Under the pieces are notes generated by a model, which saw only the letters and a list, made by a program, of their open reading frames with translations, did no database searches and was not told the DNA's origin. This document shows, piece by piece, positions 32,841-43,255 of a DNA stretch of 64,000 bases. This DNA comes from Blasia pusilla (lineage: Eukaryota > Marchantiophyta > Marchantiopsida > Blasiales): assembly GCA_050084515.1 (NCBI GenBank), contig CM114274.1:5890001-5954000 (forward strand). The letters are read 5' to 3'. The first letter of the stretch is position 1, and each line of letters starts with the position of its first letter. A program made the translations under genes and the position numbers.

Positions 32841-34640
32841 TTGCAAGCGGAAGACTGGAGGACCCTCAAGTGGATCGCTTCGAGAGCCGCTACTTCTTAT
32901 TACCACAGAGTTCTTCTCGTTTCTGATATGAAGCATCGCGATGGATTTGCACGACGGGGATTTGGAGAACGTGTGGCTCATTGTATAGCATCAATGTTGG
33001 AAGTGCATTTTTCTCGAGGACGAGACCGTAGTTTAGAACTCACGAACGAAAAATTAGATGCTGTTTGTTTTTGTCCTTTAACCAGATCTGAGTTTCAATA
33101 TGGGGTTTCGGCATTTCTTGACAAGTATGCATTTTAGCCCTTTTCCCGGGCTTATATTTCCCGGCTTTACACTATCAAAGAAGTACCTCTTTCTTGAGTC
33201 TAGAATGACTTGCGTATGTTGGGAAGTGAGAAGTAAGGATGATGTGTGACCTCCCCTATGACTAATAAGCTTGAGGAGTGACTTGAGACCCCGACGCATG
33301 AGATGCAAGGATGATTTACCCAAAACATCGTTAATATGAGTGTGTTTTGGTGAAGATCAAGGAGGAGGGTGTGACCTACTAAACGTAAGCTATTGTGATA
33401 GACATACAAACGTTCAAAAAATAGGAACGTTTTTTTTGAACGTCCCCCCCACCCATATAATTATGTAGGACTATCCTTACCTTGCCATCTTGTGAGGTTC
33501 TTTTCTAATAGATTGGAAAAGCCTTTATATAGTCGCATATTTTGGATGTTATAATTGTTTACACTTCCTCTTGTAAAAACAAAATTTTATTCATAAATCC
33601 TTTTTAATGAATTGTGAATGTTTTAGAGAATCTTTCCATTGGTGTAGAGGGGATATGGAATCTTATTTTCCAATCTAAAATCCTGAATTCCATTATATTT
33701 TCATTTTAAATTTAATCATTTAACGTCATGCTCTTAGAAGTTAATTTTTTCCCACCTCACTTTTTTAACTTGTTTAGTCAATTTTGCATTCTTATGTGCT
33801 CTCATCAAATATACTAGGAGACATTTCATTTACTTTTATATGTATAAATATCATTATTTTATGTAAGTATATCTCACTAATACTTTAAGTGCCCATTAAA
33901 AGCACTTTCCCAAACAATTATTGGATGGAGAAAAACAAACAAACAAAAGTCAATGGAAGATTTTGGTAACCTAAAAAGAGCATGAGATTCTAGAAAGGGA
34001 AGATTGAAAAAGTTGGTCAATTATTTTCAGACTAGTATTCCGAGTGGCTATTTTCCACAACTTCATGTGTGAATTTTCAATGATTTTTTTGGTTGAATAT
34101 TTTTAAAATTAGTTTCAGTAGCAAAGTTCTGATTGGAAAAAAATTCCAAGCCGAATTCTAGCAATTATTTATCATGAGCAATGCAATTTAGGGGAAAAAA
34201 TCGAGTTGGTTGTTTTAGGAATGTATGGAATTCATTAGTTTTAAATCACTTGTATGGAAAGGTTTCAAATGTTTTCAAAACCTTGACATGCATAGTCTGA
34301 TTCATGTAAATCCTCAAACATATTCATACTCGGGTTAGTTAACCCGAGGACAAGATCCCTTAACCACAATAAGGGAAACTCTATTGTAGGAAGTAGAGGT
34401 CAATGGAGGGCTTGCTCCTCCATCAACCTTCGTGGGTAATTTACTAATACCCTTCTTAACACGCAGGAGACTTTGGTAGAATGGAGGACGTGCTCACTAC
34501 ACATGCATGTCACGAGTTCAAGCGCCCTCGAATGCAGCTGGTTTTGCATGAGCCCCTCTTGAATTACAACCCACTTCTAAACCTTGTTCCACTAACCTGA
34601 GGATGAATAAGTGTGCGGATGTATACATAGAGGATATAAA
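32841..34640. other. No identified gene; AT-rich
   Basis: 32841-33137 is a 98-codon plus frame without homology I recognise, divergent from ALG14; I rate it as chance. 33138-34640 is AT-rich. An inverted repeat with 12-bp arms (ACGTTCAAAAAA) is at 33410-33443. Nothing else stands out. Confidence 0.5.
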
Positions 34641-34652
34641 TGGGGACATATC

Positions 34653-34958
34653 TTCTACTTTCCTTACTTTTAATTTTCATTAATGTGGGCGAAGGAGTTT
34701 AGTGTGAGGGTTCAAGAGCCACCCCCCATTTTAAAGATTTGGTTTCAATGAGTAGGAAAGAACCCTGTCATACATATTCGAAGATGATAGAGCGGACTTC
34801 TCTCTTTTCTACTTTCCTTACTTTTAATTTTCATTAATGTGGGGGAAGGAGTTTAGTGTGAGGGTTCAAGAGCCACCCCCCATTTTAAAGATTTGGTTTC
34901 AATGAGTAGGAAAGAACCCTATCATACATAGTCGAAGATGATAGAGCGAACTTCTCTC
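34653..34958. repeat. 154-bp tandem duplication, two copies
   Basis: 34653-34806 and 34807-34958 differ at only a few positions (for example GGGCGAAGG versus GGGGGAAGG, CTGTCATACATATT versus CTATCATACATAGT), so the duplication is recent. It has no coding capacity. Confidence 0.9.
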
Positions 34959-36702
34959 TTCTTTTGGGTTAGGGGAAAACACATCTTTTTTGGGATCAAA
35001 AGTAGATTTTATACTGCTCCCCAATTGTTGGCAATTTGCTCAACTTACGTTGATGCGAGAGGGCATCATTCCACTTAAAGTGGATACTCGGAAATCTTTC
35101 AGCTGTTGGCCAACCATTTTGGAGAGAATTTTTGTGAAGTCACAATGAACAAAGGTAGGTCAATCATCCTTACATGAGAGAATGATGCCTCTTGAATTAC
35201 GTACATAAGAATGTGATTTACATCTATAGACATGATCAAGACATTTTTTTGCACACCAAAATCAGTAAAACACACCCGGAAACCCAATGGACTCAAATCC
35301 CCACCCTAAGGAGCCCAAGTCTCCTCACATAGACACATCATCTCAGCCTAGAGAACTAATGGAGAAACCCATGCTCTTCTAATCCGAGTATTCCTTCCCA
35401 TTCCACACCTTCCATGGACACTCATGTTCCCCTCGATTAAATCCACCTGCCTACTCCGTGCCTGCCTCTCAACAGCTGGCCCTTCCTCACCCCTCCCTTT
35501 TGCTTTTGTTGTGTTTTCTTTCACTCCCATCTCCAGCAAGTTCCACCATCTCCACTGGTAGTTTCCTCTCCACTTCCGTCATTTCAATTGCACGGGCATT
35601 GTGCTGTTTTTCCACTGGTCCCCATCAGGTGTCGGAGCGCTGTCCTCTAGCGCCCCCTTTGGACGGAGAGAAAAGTTCACGCGTTGGCAGTACGGGAGGG
35701 AGTTCTTGTCATGAGGGTAAAGGGTTCACATGGATCGCGGCCCCGCCGCAAACGTAGTTGGAATCGCCTTCGGTGGCATCCAGTGCCCTCGCTCTTTCAC
35801 TGCTGCCAAGTGTCCTGGGTCGCGCGCCTGTGTCGAGGGCCGGGGTCGCCCGACTGGAGAGTGCGTGCGGACGTGTCAAATTCGCCGTGCGCGTCGTTGC
35901 ATGATCGAGCGGAATTTTGACCGGATGCGATGGGTCGTCGGGAAGGACCGCTCTTCCGTTTAGGTAGCAAGCGTGGGGAGAAACTGGCAGCTTTGTTCGT
36001 GCTCGCCTTGTGGGCTCCTCCTTGGGTTTCTGGGGGGAGGCTCCTGCTTGGGTTGAAGAGGGGGAATGTGCAACTGGATTCATCACTTCCGTGTTCCCGC
36101 CGGACCGACAGAGCTTTCCTCCTCCCTTCCACGGGTCTGGGAAGGACTATTCGTTGATGTAGCGCTTCTGCCGAGCTCTGAAAATCTCTCCTCCCGTGTT
36201 AGGTTTACGCGCAGGCGCTGTTGTGATTCAAGGCTGGTCTGTTGCGGGTGCGGCTTCCCACCGAGTTCCTTTGGAAATCGTCGGAGCCGGTTGATTCAGG
36301 CGCATACGTATCTGCAGCGATACTAAACCAAAATGATCCGAGGCTTTGAAGTGAACAGCGCCGCAGTTCTTGGAGATTCCCAAGGTTCCTGAAAGTCTAG
36401 GGAGCGATTGAAACGGATCTTAAAAAAGACGGACAGCTCGTGATTCCTGAAGACCGCCAGCGAGGCGCATCCGGTCATGAATCGCACGTCCATAGGAAAG
36501 AAGAAAGTGTACAAAATATGACATGATTGGGAGTTACAATTATAGAAGTCTTTCCACAAGCCACCTCGCCTCACCTCTCCATCCGACATACCTCTTCGAG
36601 AAGTTACCATCCGGGACGACGGGGAAAGCTTAAACAAGCGGAGCGACAATATCCGTAGTTTCTTTGCACAGATCTACAGTTAAGTCGAGATGCTAATCGA
36701 CA
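34959..36702. other. Intergenic, with a GC-rich part at 35.55-36.33 kb; no gene identified
   Basis: 35458-36326 contains overlapping open frames on both strands, as expected by chance in GC-rich sequence; none has a domain. 36330-36702 lies directly downstream of the F-box/kelch stop and is probably its 3' UTR. The GC-rich part could be a promoter or first exon of an unrecognised gene. Confidence 0.45.
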
Positions 36703-38492
36703 TTACGCTATCATAGTCGCACAACCCAAACAAGCGCCCGCTGCTGTGATGGAAGTTGTCTGCCACTCGGAACCCTTCTCGGCCTCGGGATCATACACGA
36801 GCGTTTCCGAACTGCACTTCTTGGAGGTCGTGGGGAACAGCAAGAGTTTTCCTCCGAGAGTTCCGAGGCAGAAGCTGGGACGCACGTTGCTAGGAACTGG
36901 AAGGAGGACCTTCTGCCATGTGTTCGCTGCCGGGTTGTAAATCCTCAGGGAGCGTTCATCTTTCCACTCGATGCAGATTATTTTCCCGTTCACGACGGCG
37001 TGAGTCAGAACCATCGCGCACCCATTTTTCAACTCAGTCCACAGTCCAGTGGTGGGGTCAAACACATCCACGCACCGAGAACTGCCCAGGGTGAAGTTAC
37101 TCCTGCCGCCCATCACATACACTTTTCCCTCCACACCTGCAGCGAAACATCCCCACCTAGGCCTCCTGAGAGAAGTACTGCAAGTCCACTCGTCTTTTTC
37201 GGCGTCATATATTTCCATGCTAGACAGACCCTCTTCGCCACTACCGTGCCCGCCCACCACATACACCTTCCCATTTAGGACTCCGCACGCAAATTCGTAG
37301 CGGGCCGTGTGCATACTGGCGGCTTTGTTCCATCTGTCAAAACACGCAGCGAAAAGGTCAGATTCCAGCTTTGTTCCGTCTGTCAAACACGCAGCGAAAA
37401 GGTCAGATTCCACCACGCCGTGGGACTGTCGGTTCCACACCATCAAACTAGCGTCTGGAATTCAACGACCTGTCGGGGTATATTCGTATGCATCCCTCCA
37501 CATCCTCACCCTCTAGCTGCAACGGGTTCAAGAAGGGTTTGAGACTGATGGTGCAGTTACGACTTTCGCACGGACGAAGATATTTTGTAAGGTGGCCAAA
37601 GTTACAATCGAACCGAATCTCACCTGCCCGTCCTCTCCGTGGAAATAGTCTTTGACATGAATAAGGTAGAAATTGAAGGCATCGTAGGCGACAGTTAAAA
37701 CGAAACGAGAAGCGCGCAAGGGAGTGGTACAACATACCGATCGAGGACGGGATCGTAAATGAAAACCTCCGCCGATGGAACAGACTTTTCATCGTCCAGA
37801 ACCAGCCCTCCAATGACTAACAGCTTTTCGTTCACAACAATGGTCCCAGAGCCCACCTTCACCAACCCGGGCATGCGAGGGAGTGCTTTCCAGTCTTTCT
37901 GCTTAGGATTGAGAACCTCCCAGCGGGTGCTCTTCAGATTTGGAGCTACAGTCAACACGTACAACCACTCTTCCAGAGTGCCAACACCCTTTCTTGTACG
38001 GTAAAACTCCTGCGTCTGAACAAGATCCCACCAGGCTCGGCTGACACTCCGGAGAGAAGGAAAATCTTCACGAGACAGCAGAGCTAAGCACTGTTTCGCA
38101 ACATCATCTGGCAGACCAGGAATGAACGAGGCATCCTCAAACTTACTACAGTAGATCTCTATGCCTCCAGTCTCGTAGAGACCCGCTTTACTGTCACAGG
38201 GAACCGTATCTGAAATCGACGACCCTAATCTTATTGCAAGATTCTTGACCATCTGTGAGCTGGGAGCCTTCAACGGAGTTAAGCCGAGGGTTGCTGACAT
38301 CTCCTGCCGAGATTTTGGTGCCTTCATGGCATCTCTCTCCGCTAGCTGTAGCCAACTTACGCTCTCCACTAAACGAGAGCCCAAGAAAGGCAAATTGGAA
38401 TGGTCTACGAGCCCTTCAAAACCAGTGTTAGACGGCCCACCCTTCCTCAACCATGGTGTGGACACAGGCGAGAGTACATCCACGTTCATCAT
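36703..38492 (-). CDS. F-box/kelch-repeat protein, At1g67480-like
   Basis: Two exons, 38492-37738 and 37333-36703, with a 404-bp intron (CG|GTATGT … GACAG|A), give 461 residues. The F-box is at about residues 124-165 (IPGLPDDVAKQCLALL … SVSRAWWDLV), followed by GTLEEWLYVLTV and kelch repeats: KLLVIGGLV, KVYVVGGHGSGEEGLSSMEIYD, RRPRWGCFAAGVEGKVYVMG and so on, ending in a CLGCATMIA tail. Length, order and many phrases match Arabidopsis At1g67480 as I remember it. F-box proteins are substrate receptors of SCF ubiquitin ligases, and the kelch propeller binds the target; the target here is unknown. The F-box is preceded by about 120 variable residues. A 46-bp tandem duplication spans the 3' splice site. 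Confidence 0.93.
37322..37412. repeat. 46/45-bp tandem duplication across the F-box/kelch 3' splice site
   Basis: Units 37322-37367 and 37368-37412 are nearly identical (GCTTTGTTCC[A/G]TCTGTC…GGTCAGATTCCA). Each contains, on the minus strand, a TTTGACAG acceptor followed by 12 exon bases. The downstream acceptor (exon from 37333) keeps the frame; use of the upstream one would lead to TGA within eight codons. Confidence 0.9.
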
Positions 38493-38651
38493 GGTGAGTT
38501 CCAGAAAGGTTTCAATTTAAGTTATTTTTGGGGCAGTTGGGACCTCTTGTTGCTAGAGGCTCGGGGCTCGCTCACTCGTCATTCACAGTGTGTGAAGAAG
38601 GTTGAGAGACAGACCATTCAAGTGGAACACAATTCACGATCATCGAAATAA

Positions 38652-39402
38652 TTATGCGGCGTCAGGGGGAAGCAGGGACAGATCTAACTCTAGATTATAA
38701 AGGAACCTTTCAATTGCTGGCCTTTCTAAGCATGGATCAGGGGCCATGCGTTCTTCAATGATTTCCTGCTCTGCTTGTGAGTGCATGTAGAAACCACGAA
38801 AGCTCTGATATCCTGTGTTACTTTTCCCAGGACCTTTGCCAGCGGCCAGCACCAATACGCCTGAACACCAAACGAGTCACGCAACAACACAACCAACTCC
38901 ATCAGCAAACGATACAAACCAACCCTCGCACTTGATAGATCCACAGAGGATGAACAATCTTCAAGTCCTAGACCACTCCAAAAATTATATTGCTGTAAGA
39001 GAACTCCTGACAAACGAGACATGTGTTGCGGGGGCAGAAATGAAAAACTTACTTTTGCCGTAGACAGACATCAAAACCGCTTTCACTCAGCTGTAGCAGA
39101 GGTGATATTCCCATTGGGTCTCCATTGTTGTATTCCCAATTAAATACTTCAACTTGATTCTTCCTGCACAATGCGAAGTATGAATCATCCGTCAGACTTC
39201 TGAACTTTCTCCTACACCGAACACCAATCGCAGCCGTAGGAATCCCTCACCCCTTAAGGGATCCACCTTCAATAAATAGTGCAGACTATCCGATGAAACT
39301 GTACTACGCGATCACCTTGCGCTCTGACAGCATCATCAGATCAATAACCGGCTCTACCAAAACTCGCTTCTTGCCGGCCAATGACAACCCAGAATCTTTC
39401 AT
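38652..39402 (-). CDS. Unidentified gene, three probable exons
   Basis: On the minus strand, exon A starts at ATG 39402 (in-frame TGA just upstream) and reads KDSGLSLAGKKRVLVEPVID… to a donor at 39308 (GC|GTAGTA) or 39316. Exon B is 39211-39053, open throughout (KFRSLTDDSYFALCRK … VFNWEYNNGDPMGISPLLQL), ending at a consensus CAAAA|GTAAGT. Exon C is 38860-38652 (acceptor TTGGTGTTCAG), ending IERFLYNLELDLSLLPPDAA then TAA. A and B join in phase with the 39308 donor. B and C do not join in phase with the best sites; a donor at GTCTAC inside B would fix it. The composition looks coding, but I recognise no family. It ends 160 bp upstream of the F-box/kelch start on the same strand. Confidence 0.5.
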
Positions 39403-42340
39403 GTTATCTCACAACACAACTCAAGAAAACATATGGATGCACTAAGACCATCATACCCAATCAGCATGCCAAATCCGTCGTCTAACAAATCTTCAGTTTT
39501 GAAATACGGCGAAAACGTTATTAAGTTCAGTGGCGAAAAGCTGTATTGCCTCAGTGAGGAGGCCAAACACTCCTCCACCGTCGGGAAGGATCGACGTCGA
39601 GAGAGTACGGCATGAAGGGACCTCCCGTACATCGCAGGGATAGTATATACCAACTACCTAGTAAAGAAAGCTTGCAGACGCTGAACGATGAAGAGAATGA
39701 CGATACTATGGCGTTCAGCGGGAGGGATGGTTGGGACGTTGCGGAAAGGAATGACACACTTCCGCTCATGCACAGTCATTTCTTCTCAGACACCGTTCTA
39801 GGGAAACCATATAAAGTCCACACTAACAGAGTCCTGTGAACTGCCCGGTTTATGTATACACCCGCGAGGAGAGCAGTTCCAATCTATGCAAGTAAAACAG
39901 ACCCCCCGTTAAACCACCATACGATGACGTATGGTGGGAGAAACCCTTTTCAGAAGCCGTAGAGATATCACGTATCTCTCGCGCATCCCCGTTGCTTGTG
40001 AGGTTCCGGACATGGCCACTGGCAGCTGCCAGTCAGTCCGGCATATTCGCCCAAGAAGAAAGCTTCTGTACTCTATACGAGAAGAGACCGGATTGGAAGT
40101 GAAACCCGAGATCAGAAGGACAAGAGAACCTCGAAAAGTATACGCGAAGAGCTCGAGGTGTTCAACGGAATGTGAGGAATACCAGAGTGCCGCACGGCGG
40201 CCCGGAACTTCACGAAGTCGCCCGCAACAATCCTCATATATCGTTCCGGAAAACCCGGCGAACGATCATAGGTGGAAGGCAGAGGCTGGCAAGCCAGTAA
40301 AACCGATGAGATGTCGCATTGTCCGTCCAGATGCTCGAGGGTTGGCTGGCCAAACTCCGCCAGACTCGGAAAGCAATCCACATGTCTCCGATCACCGAAG
40401 GTATCAGAACATACCTCAAATGCTAAAGCTTAGACGGTAGATCAACAAGAATATGCAGAAACAGCGAACAATTTCGCGACTCTTACCTCTGACGAGTGTT
40501 TCCACGGAAAGTCTCTTCTCGACTGGAGAAACATCCAGGCCAAGAGGATTCGAGACCAACTACACTCGGAGGTTTCAGAGAGATACTAACTTGGAAGGCT
40601 ACAGACCACACCTACGTCAACACTCGTTACAGACGACTCAAGGGAGAGGTTGGGAGGCCAGGTGAAACCGATGCGCAAGCTCGTAATCAGTTTCTGTCGA
40701 ACAACGGATCGATAACTGCACGATACCACATACTAGAGGTTGACAAAGCGCTAGATCGTTCCTCGAACGTCAGCCTAAATATCGTTCCTGTTGATCCTAC
40801 CTGCGATGGCTTACAACACATGATTCATCTCCCCAAGAGGCGAGTGAGACACGGCGCACCGAACAAGCTGTGGGTCGAAGCACATCGTGTAGACGTGAAG
40901 ACGCATATTCAACTCCGCACAGGGGAAGATACTCGCAAGTTAAAGAGCTAATTTCTGACAGTCCACCACCGGAGTGTGTCATGGGAGAAACCACAACTCA
41001 GCTGGCCATGTAGACCGACTTCCAGACGTGTGTTCATCCCAGACGTCACTCTCTTCGGAAACCGTTCCAGTTGCCTCCCTCAGTCAGAAATTTTCATCTG
41101 CTGCACATGGTACATCACAAGTGAAGCGAGAAACACAAGATACAATTGCGTCGAAGAGCGTCGGGAAGGACATACCTCAAGAACGCCAGCAATTGGGCTC
41201 CAATCACTCAGGGACAATGAAGTCCTACTCGCATTTCAGTTGTTACGAAACCACGGACAGATTCAAACAAACGCAAGGAGTGAACGCACTCCTAACATTC
41301 GAACGTCTCAAACAATACCCACTCGCTTCAGAAACGAGTGCACCTTTTATGGTAGCCCGGGCGGATTCCCAGCCACCGGTGGGAGTCAAAGTATGACAAG
41401 AATAATATATTGCTGCACATACATGACTGACTGGGCAGATCAATCACCCTTTTCGATTTGGAATCACGCGCACAGATTGAAGAAGACAAACCTTCTCCGA
41501 TCGCCTGCAGCTCCGTAGGGCTTGCCGGGGGCTGCATCCGAAGGTGCGGAGCGGAAGCGGAAAAAAAAACCCTTCTTTGTGCACAGCGGCGACTATAACC
41601 CCCTGGATCGCGCAAACCTGACCGCGGCTAGATACCAGGTAGCCAGAGCACCACGGGGAGGTGACTCGCTGACCGGCATTCCACGACCATCTCGTGTCGG
41701 CCCGCAGCTTCACAGCTGATTGGATTCCGATCCGCCGTCCGATTTTGACATTGACGCTCCCGATGGATTCCTGCCTCTCTCCCCTCCGCAACGGTGACCT
41801 TCTCCTCTCCGCTACCTCGCACCTGCTAAACATCCCACGGGCAGCCTCCGTGGGATGTTTAGCAGCTCCCCGCAATCACCTGCCCGTCCGACGGCTCCCA
41901 CTTCTCCGTGACCCAGCTCCAATCTCACGGTAGGTCGTGCGTGCGGCGGAAAATCAAGCCGCAGACTGGACGACTGGCGACCCCAGAGAGAGGAGTTGTT
42001 AGGTGGAGTGACCTGTCCTTGCCCTCACCCTCACCCTCGAGGGTCGTTGAGCCTGTCACCGGCTCTGCGCTATCGGTCTTTCCGTCTCTGACTTCCACCC
42101 AGTAACGAAGACCGACCCGGCCGGCGCTCTTCAGACCCGGCCGGTCCTTACTGCCCATCGCTCCAAGGCCACGGGGGGTGCGCGCCGGTGCATGGTACCG
42201 GTCCTCAGAACCGGGATCTCAGCCCTCCATGAGTTTGCGTGGCGCCAACGGATCACCTTAAACGCAACCTGTTCCCGCCTCTAAATTTAAGCCTTGCCCA
42301 GAAGATTCTCCTCTAGAGCGCGCGTTGGCTTACCTCTTTA
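39403..42340. other. GC-balanced region with consecutive plus-strand open frames, no gene identified
   Basis: Three plus frames follow each other: 39931-40440 (169 codons), 40496-40951 (151) and 40976-41518 (180). All are Arg/Ser/Thr-rich and without a motif I know. The minus strand has comparable frames (41444-41875, 143 codons). 41950-42330 is GC-rich (ACCCGGCCGG twice) and may be a promoter. The frames may be chance in stop-poor sequence, an unknown gene, or upstream exons of the 38652-39402 gene. Confidence 0.35.
41823..41865. repeat. Perfect 18-bp inverted repeat
   Basis: CTGCTAAACATCCCACGG at 41823-41840 is exactly complementary to 41848-41865 across a 7-base loop (GCAGCCT). It is too short for a plant miRNA precursor, and no transposon ends are visible. 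Confidence 0.9.
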
Positions 42341-42877
42341 CCCCGAATTGTTTATGACCTGTTTACATCTTGTCCCCGAGGTGGGCACCGAATGAACAAG
42401 TCACGCGAAAATGTTTTCTTTCATTTCTCTCACTCGGCTCGCCTTTCATATTCTCATCTGTGCGCATGCCTCTCGCGGTTGAATGTGCTCGGCTTGGGTT
42501 TTTTTTAATGTGAGTGTATTGTGCAAAAATGCTATTGTTAGAGGTTTTCTCTTTCGTGATTAAATTTTGTGATTCTTTCGCATTGTTTATATTATCGGTG
42601 AGATTCAGGACACCCTTACTTTTGCATTTGGATTGGATGGTCCTGTAGTGCTATACACCTCTGCATTTCGGAAGTGAGTATCCCCAACCTGGCTATGTGT
42701 TGTTCCGAGCGTACAAAACTCCTCCGATTGTGTGGGCGCATATGCGTCTATTTTAAGAGAGGTGTCGGTTCCCACCTAGCCTTTTCGAACATCACAAGTT
42801 TCAAACATGTGCCTTGATCAAGGCATTCGATATCCATTTGAAGCCTAAAAAGGATCGCTTTTCCTCACACTCTCCTC
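42341..42877. other. AT-rich intergenic DNA, nothing recognised
   Basis: About 540 bp of T-rich sequence between the GC-rich island ending near 42330 and the degenerate coding stretch beginning at 42878. No open frame, repeat or signal stands out. Confidence 0.5.
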
Positions 42878-43255
42878 AAAGATAATCAGCAATTTTCCAT
42901 ACTTTTTCCCCAGTCAGAAGTGGGGTTGGTTCAAAGGTAGCATGTTGGATTTCATCAACTTTTGCAAGCAAAACAACCTTTTCGTCTCCGTTAGGAACTA
43001 TAATATGTATACCTACCTTTCCATCACGACGCGTACTTTAGTCTCACAACTTGCATATTAGAAAAGCGAACTCTAATTTCCCATGCAAGGCGCCAAGAAT
43101 ATAGATGTTTAGAAATTTTAGTCTCATCGTATCCCAAAAATACTCATCTTCCGTCAAGCTCCTCGTCGAGTCTAATAGGGCTTCCACAAAGTTGGTTCTT
43201 TGTATCCTATCGTTTTTTTCTTGTTTGACTAGTTCTAATTATGGATCCTGCATTC
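42878..43255 (-). pseudogene. Degenerate coding stretch of unknown family
   Basis: One minus-strand frame reads about 120 codons with only three internal stops. Its phrases look like real protein: FVEALLDSTRSLTEDEYFWD, RLKFLNIYILGALHGKLEFA, VGIHIIVPNGDEKVVLLAKV and EPTPLLTGEKVWKIADYL. Two of the stops are adjacent (TGA GAC TAA near 43040). The AT-rich surroundings and the stops indicate an old pseudogene or transposon remnant. I do not recognise the family. Confidence 0.4.

Noticed and set aside
32841-33137. 98-codon frame divergent from ALG14
   Set aside because: No recognisable motif and no supporting splice or codon signal; its length is within chance.
34460-34545. A tRNA-like or SINE-like sequence (TGGTAGAATGGAGGACG … CGAGTTCAAGCGCC)
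   Set aside because: The boxes only loosely fit pol III A and B boxes, no cloverleaf can be folded, and no second copy is in the window.
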